A stretch of 64,000 nucleotides of DNA from Actinobacteria bacterium OV320 (GTDB taxonomy: Bacteria > Actinomycetota > Actinomycetes > Streptomycetales > Streptomycetaceae), in assembly GCA_001298545.1 (NCBI GenBank), contig LJCX01000022.1:124001-188000 (forward strand), given 5' to 3'. The notes under the pieces were generated by a model. The model saw only the letters and a list, made by a program, of their open reading frames with translations. It was not told where the DNA came from and did no database searches. The translations under genes were made by a program, and so were the position numbers. Shown here in pieces: positions 45,004-53,982 of this stretch. Each line of letters opens with the position of its first letter. Position 1 is the first letter of the stretch.

Positions 45004-46272
45004 TCAGACGTCGGTGACCTCGACGGCGGCCAGGTTCTTCTTGCCGCGCCGCAGCACCAGCCACCGCCCGTGAATGAGCTCGTCCTTCGCCGGGACGGCG
45101 TCCTCCGCGGTGACCTTGACGTTGTTCACGTAGGCCCCGCCCTCCTTCACGGTCCGCCGCGCGGCGGACTTGCTGGCCACCAGGCCGACCTCGGCGAACA
45201 GGTCCACGACCGGTCCGAGTTCGGTGACCTGGATGTGCGGCACCTCGGAGAGGGCCGCGGCCAGCGTCCGGTCGTCGAGCTCGCCGAGCTCGCCCTGGCC
45301 GAAGAGGGCCTTGGACGCGGCAACCACGGCGGCCGTCTGGTCAGCGCCGTGCACCAGCGTCGTCAGCTCCTCGGCCAGCGCGCGCTGAGCGGCCCGGGCC
45401 TGCGGACGCTCCTCGGTCTGCCGCTCCAGCTCCTCGATCTCGTCATGGGACCTGAAGCTGAAGATACGCAGGAACTTCGACACGTCCCGGTCGTCCGCGT
45501 TCAGCCAGAACTGGTAGAAGGCGTACGGCGTGGTCATCTCGGGGTCGAGCCAGATCGTGCCGGACTCCGTCTTGCCGAACTTGGTGCCGTCCGCCTTGGT
45601 GATCAGCGGGGTGGCCAGCGCGTGCACCACGGCGTCGGAGTCCACCCGGTGGATCAGGTCGGTGCCCGAGGTGAGGTTGCCCCACTGGTCGCTGCCGCCG
45701 GTCTGGAGCGTGCAGCCGTGCCGCCGGTACAGCTCCAGGAAGTCCATCCCCTGGAGGATCTGGTAGCTGAACTCGGTGTAGCCGATGCCCGCCTCGGAGT
45801 TGAGCCGCCGGGAGACGGCCTCCTTGGCGATCATCTTGTTGACGCGGAAGTGCTTGCCGACGTCCCGCAGGAACTCGATGGCCGACAGACCCTGCGTCCA
45901 GTCCAGGTTGTTGACCATGACCGCCGCGTGCGGGCCGTCGAAGTCGAGCAGCGGTGCGATCTGCGCGCGCAGCCGCTCGACCCACTGGGCGACGACCTCG
46001 GGCGCGTTCAGCGTCCGCTCCGCGGTGGGCTTCGGGTCGCCGATCAGCCCGGTGGCGCCCCCGACCAGACCCAGCGGACGGTTGCCCGCCTGCTGGATCC
46101 TGCGCATCGTCAGGATCTGCACGAGGTTGCCGAGGTGCAGGCTGGGCGCGGTCGGGTCGAAGCCGCAATAGAACGTGACGGGACCGTCCGCGAACGCCTT
46201 GCGCAATGCGTCCTCGTCAGTGGAGAGGGCGATCAGCCCGCGCCACTGCAGTTCGTCGACGATGTCCGTCAC
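45004..46272 (-). CDS. tyrS: Tyrosyl-tRNA synthetase
   Basis: 422 residues, full-length bacterial TyrRS. The HIGH-type motif is HLGN (46-49); tyrosine recognition [10 protein letters not shown] precedes it; [15 protein letters not shown] (~165) and [10 protein letters not shown] (~190) are family landmarks; the KMSKS-type loop is KFGKT (~230). A C-terminal S4 RNA-binding domain spans ~355-420 ([20 protein letters not shown]). GTG at 46272 follows AAGGAG at 12 bases. pmbA ends 67 bases upstream on the same strand; I see no T-box leader there. Confidence 0.97.
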   Translation of the reverse strand: MTDIVDELQWRGLIALSTDEDALRKAFADGPVTFYCGFDPTAPSLHLGNLVQILTMRRIQQAGNRPLGLVGGATGLIGDPKPTAERTLNAPEVVAQWVERLRAQIAPLLDFDGPHAAVMVNNLDWTQGLSAIEFLRDVGKHFRVNKMIAKEAVSRRLNSEAGIGYTEFSYQILQGMDFLELYRRHGCTLQTGGSDQWGNLTSGTDLIHRVDSDAVVHALATPLITKADGTKFGKTESGTIWLDPEMTTPYAFYQFWLNADDRDVSKFLRIFSFRSHDEIEELERQTEERPQARAAQRALAEELTTLVHGADQTAAVVAASKALFGQGELGELDDRTLAAALSEVPHIQVTELGPVVDLFAEVGLVASKSAARRTVKEGGAYVNNVKVTAEDAVPAKDELIHGRWLVLRRGKKNLAAVEVTDV

Positions 46273-46339
46273 GGTTCTCGTATCTCCTTGATGATCTTCA
46301 GCCTGTGTTCGGGCGGTCGAGCGACCACCGGCTACGAGG

Positions 46340-47743
46340 TTATACGCCCTGACTGACAGAGCTCATATTGAAGTCCGGCACCCTCAGCGCCGGCATCGCA
46401 GCCCTAGTGAACCAGTCGCTCCACTCCCGGGGCAGCGTCTTTTCCGTGCGCCCCGCCTCCGTCGCCCGCCCCAGCAGGCCGACCGGCGACTCGTTGAACC
46501 GGAAGTTGTTCACCTCGCCGACCACCTCGCCGTTCTCCACCAGGTAGACGCCGTCCCGGGTCAGGCCGGTGAGGAGCAGCGTCGCCGGGTCGACCTCGCG
46601 GATGTACCACAGGCAGGTGAGCAGCAGCCCGCGGCCGGTGGCCGCGACCATCTCCTCCAGGGAGCGGTCCTCGCCGCCGTCCAGGATCAGGTTGTCGGCC
46701 CCGGGGGCCACCGGCAGGCCGGTCAGGGCCGCGCTGTGCCGGGTGGTCGTCAGACGCTTCAGCTCGCCCGCGGAGATCCATTCGGTGGGCTCCACGGGCA
46801 GGCCGTTGTCGAAGACCGACTGGTCGCCGCCGGAGGAGTGCGCGATGACGAACGGCGGCGCCTCCAGGCCCGGCTCGTTCGGGTCGCTGCGCAGGGTCAG
46901 CGGCAGGTCGGACAGCTTCTCCCCGAGCCGGGTGCCGCCGCCGGGCTGGGAGAACACCGTCCGGCCCTCGGTGGCGTCCCGGCCGGACGCCGACCACAGC
47001 TGGTAGATCATCAGGTCGGCCACCGCGGTCGGCGGCAGCAGCGTCTCGTACCGCCCGGCGGGCAGCTCGATCCGCCGCTCCGCCCAGCCCAGCCGTACGG
47101 CCAGCTCGACGTCGAGCGCCGCCGGGTCGACGTCCTTGAAGTCCCGGGTGGAGCGCCCGGCCCAGGCCGAGCGGGTCCGGTCCGGGGACTTGGCGTTGAG
47201 TTCCAGCGTTCCGTTCGGCTGGTCGTGCCGCAGCCGCAGCCCGGTCGACGTGCCCAGGTACGTCGAGACGAGCTCGTGGTTGGCGAACCCGTACAGCTCG
47301 CGACCCCCCGCACGCGCGCGTGCGAACGCCTCACCCAGGGCGGGCGCGAAGTCGGCGAAGACCGCCGACGAGGTCTCCGCGGGCGCCTCGGTGAACTCGG
47401 GGGACCGGGCCACGTCGGCGACCAGCGGCTGCGCGTCCTCGGCGGGGGCCGCGCCCCGCGCGGCGGCCTCGGCGGCGCGGACCAGGGGCTCCAGCTCGTC
47501 CTTGGTGACGGCGGCCCGCGAGACGACACCGGAGGCGGTGCCCTCTTTGCCGTCGACCGTGGCGATCACGGTGAGCGTGCGCCCGCGCGTGACGCCGTTG
47601 GTCGTGAGCGCGTTGCCCGCCCAGCGCAGGTTGGCCGTCGACTGTTCGTCGGCGATCACGACACAGCCGTCGGCCCGCGACAGCTCGAGGGCGCGCTCGA
47701 CGATCTCGTGCGGCTGCTGCGCCTTGTTGGTGCCCGCGCTCAT
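46340..47743 (-). CDS. pmbA: TldE/PmbA family protein, partner of TldD
   Basis: 467 residues. PmbA/TldE is the non-catalytic partner of the TldD metalloprotease; together they cleave small peptides. Family landmarks: [36 protein letters not shown] N-terminal sheet (~22-55), [34 protein letters not shown] (~150-185), and C-terminal [47 protein letters not shown] (~390-435). ATG at 47743 overlaps the tldD stop (ATGA). It lacks the HEXXXH motif, as expected for this subunit. The stop is 67 bases before tyrS. Confidence 0.92.
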   Translation of the reverse strand: MSAGTNKAQQPHEIVERALELSRADGCVVIADEQSTANLRWAGNALTTNGVTRGRTLTVIATVDGKEGTASGVVSRAAVTKDELEPLVRAAEAAARGAAPAEDAQPLVADVARSPEFTEAPAETSSAVFADFAPALGEAFARARAGGRELYGFANHELVSTYLGTSTGLRLRHDQPNGTLELNAKSPDRTRSAWAGRSTRDFKDVDPAALDVELAVRLGWAERRIELPAGRYETLLPPTAVADLMIYQLWSASGRDATEGRTVFSQPGGGTRLGEKLSDLPLTLRSDPNEPGLEAPPFVIAHSSGGDQSVFDNGLPVEPTEWISAGELKRLTTTRHSAALTGLPVAPGADNLILDGGEDRSLEEMVAATGRGLLLTCLWYIREVDPATLLLTGLTRDGVYLVENGEVVGEVNNFRFNESPVGLLGRATEAGRTEKTLPREWSDWFTRAAMPALRVPDFNMSSVSQGV

Positions 47744-49263
47744 CGACCGGCCTCCTGCGTGGTGTTCAGAATGTTGACGCCCTTGAAGAGGGCCGACGGG
47801 CAGCCGTGCGACACCGCCGCGACCTGGCCCGGCTGGGCCTTGCCGCAGTTGAAGGCGCCGCCGAGGACGTACGTCTGCGGGCCGCCGACCGCCGCCATCG
47901 ACCCCCAGAAGTCGGTGGTCGTCGCCTGGTAGGCCACGTCCCGCAGCTGGCCGGTGATCCGTCCGTTCTCGATCCGGAAGAACCGCTGCCCGGTGAACTG
48001 GAAGTTGTAGCGCTGCATGTCGATGGACCAGGAGCGGTCGCCGACGACGTAGATGCCCCGGTCGACGCTGCCGATGAGACCTTCGGTCGACATCCCGGCC
48101 GGATCGGGCCGCAACGACACGTTGGCCATGCGCTGCACCGGGACATGGCCGGGGGAGTCGGCGAAGGCGCACCCGTTGGACCGCTCGAACCCGGTCAGCT
48201 TCGCGATCCGCCGGTCCAGCTGGTAGCCGACGAGCGTGCCGTCCTTCACGAGGTCCCAGGACTGGCCCTCGACGCCCTCGTCGTCGTAGCCGACGGTCGC
48301 CAGGCCGTGCTCGGCGGTGCGGTCGCCCGTGACGTTCATCAGGTCCGAGCCGTAGCGCAGCTTGCCGAGCTGGTCGAAGGTGGCGAAGGAGGTGCCGGCG
48401 TAGGCGGCCTCGTAGCCGAGGGCCCGGTCCAGCTCGGTGGCGTGCCCGATGGACTCGTGGATGGTCAGCCACAGGTTCGACGGGTCGACGACCAGGTCGT
48501 ACAGCCCTGGCTCGACGCTCGGCGCCCGCATCTTCTCGGCGAGCAGCTCCGGGATCCGGTCGAGCTCGTCGTCCCAGTCCCACCCGGTGCCCGTGAGGTA
48601 CTCCCAGCCGCGCCCGGCGGGCGGCGCGATCGTGCGCATCGAGTCGAACTCGCCGCTCGACTCGTCGACCGACACCGCGGTCAGCGCCGGGTGCAGCCGC
48701 ACCCGCTGCTGGGTGGTCACCGTCCCGGCCGTGTCGGCGTAGAACTTGTTCTCGTGGACGGTGAGCAGCGAGGCGTCCACGTGGTTGATGCCGTTCGCCG
48801 CCAGCAGCCGCGCGCTCCAGTCCGCGAGCAGCGCCGCCTTCTCCTCGTCCGGCACGGTGAACGGGTCGATCTCGTAGGACGAGATCCACGTCCTGTCGGC
48901 GTGCACCGGCTCGTCGGCCAGTTCCACCCTCTCGTCCGAACCGGCCGCCTTGATCACCTGGGCGGACAGCTTGGCCATCGCCACGGCCTGCGAGGCGACC
49001 CGGGCCGCGGCGTCCATCGTGAGATCCACGCCGGACGCGAACCCCCACGTACCGCCGTGCACCACCCGCACCGCGTACCCGAGGTCGGTCGTGTCGGAGG
49101 ACCCGGAGGGCTTGGCGTCCCGCAACCGCCAGGACGCGCTGCGCACCCGCTCGAACCGGAAGTCCGCGTGCTCCGCCCCCAGCGCACGCGCGCGTGCGAG
49201 AGCGGCGTCGGCGAGGGCGCGTAGGGGTAGGGCCGTGAAACTTTCATCGATGCTGTGGGGCAC
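47740..49263 (-). CDS. tldD: TldD family zinc metalloprotease
   Basis: 507 residues. The zinc-binding motif HESIGHATELD (near residue 273) is the family's HEXXXH. Other landmarks are DLGYAVRVVHGGTWGFAS (~60-78), GYDDEGVEGQSWDLVKDGTLVGYQLDR (~325-350) and SFVDRGIYVVGDRSWSIDMQRYNFQFTGQ-like C-terminal strands (~400). TldD-PmbA degrades small peptides, including unfolded modified precursors and the CcdA antitoxin in E. coli. ATG at 49263. The stop overlaps pmbA. Contains one copy of the recurrent palindrome at 49185. Confidence 0.94.
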   Translation of the reverse strand: MPHSIDESFTALPLRALADAALARARALGAEHADFRFERVRSASWRLRDAKPSGSSDTTDLGYAVRVVHGGTWGFASGVDLTMDAAARVASQAVAMAKLSAQVIKAAGSDERVELADEPVHADRTWISSYEIDPFTVPDEEKAALLADWSARLLAANGINHVDASLLTVHENKFYADTAGTVTTQQRVRLHPALTAVSVDESSGEFDSMRTIAPPAGRGWEYLTGTGWDWDDELDRIPELLAEKMRAPSVEPGLYDLVVDPSNLWLTIHESIGHATELDRALGYEAAYAGTSFATFDQLGKLRYGSDLMNVTGDRTAEHGLATVGYDDEGVEGQSWDLVKDGTLVGYQLDRRIAKLTGFERSNGCAFADSPGHVPVQRMANVSLRPDPAGMSTEGLIGSVDRGIYVVGDRSWSIDMQRYNFQFTGQRFFRIENGRITGQLRDVAYQATTTDFWGSMAAVGGPQTYVLGGAFNCGKAQPGQVAAVSHGCPSALFKGVNILNTTQEAGR

Positions 49264-49505
49264 CTACGTCTCTCCCTGGTGTCGTCGTGTGAAGGCCTCG
49301 ATCATGTCGCGCCCGGCAGCCCCGGACCACACGTTTCCGCCCCGCTTCCGCAAACTTTCTGTAGAGACCCCACAGTCAGTCCGGTGAGCCACTGTCGGTG
49401 CCCGAATGTCCGTCGGACGAGGCAGACCGATAGGTTTCGAGGGAAGCCACCTGCCGTTGTCGTGTTCGGGCGGGTGCGTCAGACCCCTATCGAAAGGGTG
49501 ATCCG

Positions 49506-50210
49506 TTGAGCCGCTCGGTTCTCGTCACCGGAGGAAACCGGGGCATCGGCCTCGCCATCGCCCGCGCGTTCGCCGATGCCGGCGACAAGGTCGCGATCAC
49601 GTACCGCTCGGGCGAGCCACCGGCCGGCTTCTTCGCGGTCAAGTGCGACATCACCGACTCCGAGCAGGTGGAGCAGGCCTACAAGGAGATCGAGGCCGAG
49701 CACGGCCCCGTGGAGGTTCTGATCGCCAACGCCGGCGTCACCAAGGACCAGCTCCTGATGCGCATGTCCGAGGAGGACTTCACCTCGGTCATCGACACCA
49801 ACCTCACGGGCACCTTCCGCGTGGTCAAGCGCGCGAACCGCGCCATGCTGCGCGCCAAGAAGGGCCGTGTCGTCCTGATCTCCTCGGTCGTGGGCCTGCT
49901 CGGCTCCGCCGGGCAGGCGAACTACGCCGCCTCCAAGGCCGCCCTGGTCGGCTTCGCGCGCTCCCTCGCCCGTGAGCTGGGATCGCGCAACATCACCTTC
50001 AACGTCGTCGCGCCCGGCTTCGTCGACACCGACATGACCAAGGTGCTCACCGACGAGCAGCGCGCGGGCATCGTCTCGCAGGTCCCGCTCGGCCGGTACG
50101 CGCAGCCGGAGGAGATCGCCGCGACGGTGCGGTTCCTCGCCTCGGACGACGCCTCGTACATCACTGGAGCCGTCATTCCCGTTGACGGCGGACTGGGAAT
50201 GGGTCACTGA
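49506..50210 (+). CDS. fabG: 3-oxoacyl-[ACP] reductase FabG
   Basis: 234 residues, classical SDR: VLVTGGNRGIGLAIA cofactor loop (5-19), LIANAGVT (~75-82), catalytic ISSVVGLLGSAGQANYAASKAALVG with Ser, Tyr and Lys in place (~125-149), and C-terminal ASYITGAVIPVDGGLGMGH. It reduces beta-ketoacyl-ACP in fatty acid synthesis. The TTG start at 49506 fits the AAAGGG ribosome site 9 bases upstream. fabI starts 5 bases after its stop. The pair resembles mycobacterial mabA-inhA. Confidence 0.95.
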   Translation: MSRSVLVTGGNRGIGLAIARAFADAGDKVAITYRSGEPPAGFFAVKCDITDSEQVEQAYKEIEAEHGPVEVLIANAGVTKDQLLMRMSEEDFTSVIDTNLTGTFRVVKRANRAMLRAKKGRVVLISSVVGLLGSAGQANYAASKAALVGFARSLARELGSRNITFNVVAPGFVDTDMTKVLTDEQRAGIVSQVPLGRYAQPEEIAATVRFLASDDASYITGAVIPVDGGLGMGH

Positions 50211-50215
50211 TCACC

Positions 50216-50983
50216 ATGAGCGGAATTCTCGAGGGCAAGCGCGTCCTGATCACCGGCGTGCTGCTGGAGTCCTCCATCGCCTTCCACACCGCCAAGCTGG
50301 CCCAGGAGCAGGGTGCCGAGATCATCCTGACCGCGTTCCCGCGGCCCACGCTGACCGAGCGCATCGCCAAGAAGCTGCCGAAGCCCACCAAGGTCATCGA
50401 GCTCGACGTGACGAACGACGAGCACCTCGGCCGGCTGGCCGACATCGTCGGCGAGGAGCTCGGCGGTCTCGACGGCGTCGTGCACTCCATCGGCTTCGCG
50501 CCGCAGGACGCCATGGGCGGCAACTTCCTCAACACGCCGTTCGAGTCGGTCGCCACGGCCATGCACGTCTCGGCGTTCTCCCTGAAGTCGCTCACCATGG
50601 CCTGTCTGCCGCTGATGCAGAACGGCGGCTCGGTCGTCGGCCTCACCTTCGACGCCTCGTTCGCCTGGCCGCAGTACGACTGGATGGGCCCCGCCAAGGC
50701 GGCCCTGGAGGCCACCAGCCGCTACATGGCGCGTGACCTGGGCAAGCAGAACATCCGCTGCAACCTGGTCTCCGCCGGTCCCATCGGTTCCATGGCGGCC
50801 AAGTCCATCCCGGGCTTCTCCGAGCTGGCCTCCGTGTGGGACGACCGCTCCCCGCTGGAGTGGGACCTCAACGACCCGGGCCCGGCCGGCCGCGGCGTGG
50901 TCGCCCTGCTGAGCGACTGGTTCCCGAAGACCACCGGCGAGATCGTGCACGTCGACGGTGGCCTGCACGCCATCGGAGCCTGA
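50216..50983 (+). CDS. fabI: Enoyl-[ACP] reductase FabI (InhA type)
   Basis: 255 residues. Cofactor region GKRVLITGVLLESSIAFHTAKLAQEQGAEI (7-36) has the InhA-like ITG..xxSIA pattern; VHSIGFAPQDA (~89); the active-site Tyr-Lys pair lies in FAWPQYDWMGPAKAALEATSRYMARDLG (~147-175); C-terminal TTGEIVHVDGGLHAIGA. It completes the elongation cycle by reducing enoyl-ACP and is the target class of triclosan and isoniazid adducts. ATG at 50216. Cotranscribed with fabG and closed by a long hairpin. Confidence 0.96.
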   Translation: MSGILEGKRVLITGVLLESSIAFHTAKLAQEQGAEIILTAFPRPTLTERIAKKLPKPTKVIELDVTNDEHLGRLADIVGEELGGLDGVVHSIGFAPQDAMGGNFLNTPFESVATAMHVSAFSLKSLTMACLPLMQNGGSVVGLTFDASFAWPQYDWMGPAKAALEATSRYMARDLGKQNIRCNLVSAGPIGSMAAKSIPGFSELASVWDDRSPLEWDLNDPGPAGRGVVALLSDWFPKTTGEIVHVDGGLHAIGA

Positions 50984-50999
50984 TCACCGACACGCCGTC

Positions 51000-51038
51000 G
51001 ACGCCCCGTTCCCCCGCGCGCGCGGGGAGCGGGGCGTC
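51000..51038 (+). terminator. Hairpin terminator after fabG-fabI
   Basis: GACGCCCCG and CCCCGC pair with GCGGGG and CGGGGCGTC, with a two-base mismatch (TT opposite AG) and a GCGC-containing loop, 17 bases after the fabI stop. Confidence 0.85.
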
Positions 51039-51145
51039 ACCCGTTCGGCTCATCCGGCCAGGCGGGGGAGTGCCCCGGCAAGGCACTCTGAAGTGCGGGT
51101 TCCTTACCGCGCTTTCCTCCCCAGCACGGCCGAGGAGGTCCCCTT

Positions 51146-51502
51146 GTGCGCCTGTCTCGCAGCCTGGCCCCAGTGACCGTCGCCGTCTGTCTCGTCCTGT
51201 CGCTGCCGTACGACGCGTTGTCTCACGCGCGTGTGCCGGCCGCCCGGCAGGCCACCGCCGCACCCGAGGAGCCGTTCGGCGCGGAGTGCCGCACGGAGGT
51301 CCGCGGCTCCCGGGTCGTCGCCTACTGCCACAACCCCTACGCCGACACCGACCGCGTCCGTCTGCACATCGAGTGCGACCGCTGGTGGGATCTCGACACC
51401 GACGGCACCCCCGCCGACGCGGGCCCGGCCCGGACCGTGCGGCTCACCGGCCGCTGCTGGAAGGAGGTCCGCTCGGCCTGGGTCAGCCACCAGAAGCTGT
51501 GA
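51146..51502 (+). CDS. Small secreted protein of unknown function
   Basis: 118 residues, GTG start with an AGGAGG ribosome site 6 bases upstream. An N-terminal signal peptide (SRSLAPVTVAVCLVLSLPYDALSHA, ~4-28) is followed by an exported domain of about 85 residues with four Cys (AECRTEV, VAYCHNP, HIECDRWWD, GRCWKEV), likely two disulfides. The many Trp and charged residues suggest a small beta domain. I do not recognise a family. Its 3' end overlaps the GntR gene on the other strand by 20 bases. Confidence 0.75.
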   Translation: MRLSRSLAPVTVAVCLVLSLPYDALSHARVPAARQATAAPEEPFGAECRTEVRGSRVVAYCHNPYADTDRVRLHIECDRWWDLDTDGTPADAGPARTVRLTGRCWKEVRSAWVSHQKL

Positions 51503-52172
51503 ACCGGCCGGGGCGGCACTGCAGGGGGTAGCCGGCCGCCTCGACGGCGGCGGCCTCCGCGTCGCCCGCGCGGATCGCGTCCACCAGCCGCGTGTGGTCC
51601 ATGTACGTCTCCGGCGTCAGCTCCTCGCCGACGTCCTCGCGCAGCCAGTCCCGCAGCACCTCGCCGAGGTCCGCGTACATCGCGCTCATGACGTCGTTGT
51701 GGGAGGCCGCCACCACCGCCAGGTGGAAGCTCGAGTCCGCCGTCACGAACGCCTCCGCGTCGCCCGAGTCCCAGGCCTCCTCACGCCGCAGGAGGAGCGC
51801 GTCCAGCTGCTTGAGGTCCTTCTCCGTGCGCCGTCCGGCCGCCAGCTTCGCCGCGCTCGACTCCAGCGTGGCGCGCAGCTCGGCGATGTGCCCGGGGTCG
51901 GCGTCGGCGAAGCGGCGGTGCATCACGCCCGCCAGTTCGCTGGTCGCCACGACGTAGGTTCCCGAGCCCTGCCGGATGTCCAGCAGCCCGTTGTGCGCGA
52001 GCGCCCGGACGGCCTCGCGGACCGTGTTGCGGGCGACGCCCAGCTGTTCGACCAGTTCGGGCTCCGTGGGGATACGCGCGCCGACCGGCCACTCGCCCGA
52101 GGTGATCTGGGTGCGCAGCGCGGCGATGACCTGTTCGGACAGCGCCGAGCGGCGGGGATGGCTCAGGGGCAT
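51483..52172 (-). CDS. GntR family regulator, FadR/FCD subfamily
   Basis: 229 residues. The N-terminal winged helix is clear: SEQVIAALRTQITSGEWPVGARIPTEPELVEQLGVARNTVREAVRALAHNGLLDIRQGSGTYV (~10-73, here read in overlapping parts). The C-terminal FCD domain has LRATLESSAAKLAAGR (~97), FHLAVVAASHN (~147) and a closing HTRLVDAIRAGDAEAA (~200), with Asp/His ligands for a metal or small acid. ATG at 52172. It is divergent from the MFS gene and very likely controls it through the repeat motifs between them. Confidence 0.92.
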   Translation of the reverse strand: MPLSHPRRSALSEQVIAALRTQITSGEWPVGARIPTEPELVEQLGVARNTVREAVRALAHNGLLDIRQGSGTYVVATSELAGVMHRRFADADPGHIAELRATLESSAAKLAAGRRTEKDLKQLDALLLRREEAWDSGDAEAFVTADSSFHLAVVAASHNDVMSAMYADLGEVLRDWLREDVGEELTPETYMDHTRLVDAIRAGDAEAAAVEAAGYPLQCRPGRFTASGG

Positions 52173-52222
52173 GGCACACCTTCGCACGGGTGGGGCGGCC
52201 CAGGGGAACCCGGGCATGGACA

Positions 52223-52250
52223 ACCAATCATCCTATGATTCTATGATGGT
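52223..52250. promoter_or_regulatory. Operator/promoter between the GntR and MFS genes
   Basis: ATCAT-CCT-ATGAT (52227-52239) is an interrupted palindrome and CTATGAT recurs at 52233 and 52241. The same sequence contains two -10-like TATGAT hexamers (52234 and 52242). The second lies 7 bases before the MFS ATG at 52255, so transcription may start at that ATG. This fits a GntR operator overlapping a promoter. Confidence 0.65.
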
Positions 52251-52254
52251 CGGC

Positions 52255-53589
52255 ATGGCTAGCGAGCAGACCCGGACGACGACACCCCCACCCACCCGCA
52301 CCTCGGCCGCGGGCGACATCCCGCGAACGGCGCCCCGCGCGCGGGACTGGGGCACACGGCTGCTCGTCGTCGGCATCGTGCTGGCCGCCCTCAACCTCCG
52401 GCCCGCCATCACGAGCCTCGGCGCCCTCCTCGAAGAGGTGCGCGACGGGCTCGGCATGAGCGGCAGCGTCGCCGGGCTCCTCACCTCCGTGCCCCCGCTG
52501 TGCTTCGCCGTCTTCGGCGTCACGGCACCCCGTCTCGCCCGCCGCTTCGGGCCGGGAGCGGTGGTGTGCGCCGGCATGGTCGCCATCACGGCGGGACTGC
52601 TCCTGCGCCCCTACGCGGGCGGTACGGCCGGGTTCCTCGCCGGCAGCGCCCTCGCCCTCATGGGCATCGCCGTCAGCAACGTCCTGATGCCGGTCATCGT
52701 CAAGCGTCACTTCCCCGACCGGGTCGGCACCATGACCGGCCTGTACTCGATGGCCCTCGCCCTCGGCACCTCCGCCGCCGCCGCGATCACCGTGCCCATG
52801 ACCGAGGCGCTGGGCGGCAGTTGGCAGACCGGCCTCGCGCTCTGGGCGGGCCTGGCAGCGGCGGCCGTCCTGCCCTGGCTGCCGCTCGCACGGGACCGCG
52901 GGAAGGCATCGGGCGGCGCCCGTGCGGAGAGGGAGCGGCAGGAGCGAGGACCGCGGCCCGCCCCGCAGACCCACGCGCGCGTGCCGCAGCCGTCGGCCGC
53001 CCCGCTGCGCATCACCCGCAGCCGTACCGCCTGGGCGCTCGCCGTCTTCTTCGGCCTCCAGGCCACCGCCGCGTACATCACCATGGGCTGGATGCCGCAG
53101 ATCTTCCGGGACGCCGGGGTGCCCGCGAGCACCGCCGGGCTGCTCCTCGCCGTGACGATGGCGATGGGCGTTCCGCTGGCCTTCGTCATCCCGCGCGTCG
53201 CCACCCGGCTGCCGCACCAGGGGCCGATCGTGCTCGCGCTCGGCGGCTGCGGCCTCGTCGGATACTCCGGCCTGTACCTCGCGCCGGCCGGCGGCGCCTG
53301 GGTCTGGGCCCTGCTGCTCGGCATCGCCAACTGCGCCTTCCCGCTGGCCCTCACGATGGTCGGGATGCGGGCCAGGACCGGCGCGGGTGTGGCTCAGCTG
53401 TCGGCGTTCGCGCAGAGCACCGGCTATCTGATCTCCATCCCCGGCCCGCTCCTGGTGGGGGTGCTCTACCAGCACAGCGGCGGCTGGGGCCTGCCCCTCG
53501 CGCTCATGGCGGCCCTCATGATCCCGCAGACGGTCGTGGGCATCCTGGCCGGCCGGGACCGCACGGTGGAGGAGGAGGCCACCCGCTGA
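52255..53589 (+). CDS. MFS transporter (CynX/NimT-like)
   Basis: 444 residues from ATG at 52255. Twelve spans in two bundles separated by a charged loop (~220-255, RGKASGGARAERERQERGPRP). LRPAITSLGALLEEVRDGLGMSGSVAGLLTSVPPLCFA (~44-80) and LMGIAVSNVLMPVIVKRHFPDRVGTMTGLYSMALALG (~135-172) match the CynX/NimT (cyanate, 2-nitroimidazole) branch of MFS. Substrate unknown. Earlier in-frame starts (MDNQSS...) lie across the operator and promoter, so I prefer the leaderless ATG. The divergent GntR regulator and a 38-residue peptide gene flank it. Confidence 0.88.
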   Translation: MASEQTRTTTPPPTRTSAAGDIPRTAPRARDWGTRLLVVGIVLAALNLRPAITSLGALLEEVRDGLGMSGSVAGLLTSVPPLCFAVFGVTAPRLARRFGPGAVVCAGMVAITAGLLLRPYAGGTAGFLAGSALALMGIAVSNVLMPVIVKRHFPDRVGTMTGLYSMALALGTSAAAAITVPMTEALGGSWQTGLALWAGLAAAAVLPWLPLARDRGKASGGARAERERQERGPRPAPQTHARVPQPSAAPLRITRSRTAWALAVFFGLQATAAYITMGWMPQIFRDAGVPASTAGLLLAVTMAMGVPLAFVIPRVATRLPHQGPIVLALGGCGLVGYSGLYLAPAGGAWVWALLLGIANCAFPLALTMVGMRARTGAGVAQLSAFAQSTGYLISIPGPLLVGVLYQHSGGWGLPLALMAALMIPQTVVGILAGRDRTVEEEATR

Positions 53590-53632
53590 CCCCGGGGGGA
53601 CCGCGGGGGACGCGGGGTGCGAGACTTGCCGT

Positions 53633-53749
53633 ATGCCAGTGCTCGACCCGAACCCCCAGAACGGTCAGAAGAAGATGCTGATCGTCTTCGGCTCGTTCTT
53701 CGCCATCTTCGTCGTCATCGCCGTCATCGCGACCATCGCCTCGCCCTGA
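53633..53749 (+). CDS. SGM_5486 family transporter-associated peptide
   Basis: 38 residues starting MPVLDPNPQNGQKKM and ending in one hydrophobic span with Phe/Ile/Val (about 16-35) and a short ASP tail. I recognise it as the small SGM_5486-type protein that follows MFS genes in Streptomyces. It starts 43 bases after the MFS stop and is likely cotranscribed. A role as a small membrane partner of the transporter is inferred. Confidence 0.85.
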   Translation: MPVLDPNPQNGQKKMLIVFGSFFAIFVVIAVIATIASP

Positions 53750-53860
53750 CGTCCCTGACGCTCCCCGACGGCCCTGACGCGCCCTGACGTCCCTGTCACG
53801 ATCCCGTCCGGGTGACCGGGGTGGGGTTAACCCCCCTGTCCCCTAGGGGGTGAGGGTCAG
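53740..53860. repeat. CCCTGACG repeats and GC palindromes
   Basis: CCCTGACG-like units occur about five times between 53743 and 53800. Then come two perfect palindromes, GGGGTTAACCCC (53823-53834) and CCCCTAGGGG (53840-53849), upstream of a small membrane protein gene. They may be part of a terminator for the MFS transcript and an operator for the following gene. Confidence 0.5.
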
Positions 53861-53982
53861 GGTCAAGTGGGTGGATCACCGGATGGGTTGAGGGTCGCCG
53901 ATTCCGTAAATTCGAGGTGTGGCCGCAGGACGCGGATCACCTGCCGAGGTCCACGGACCACTCGAAGACAGCGGAGGCACCC

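Noticed and set aside
46273..46340. T-box leader before tyrS
   Set aside because: Only 67 bases lie between pmbA and tyrS, too few for a T-box, and no T-box core sequence is visible.
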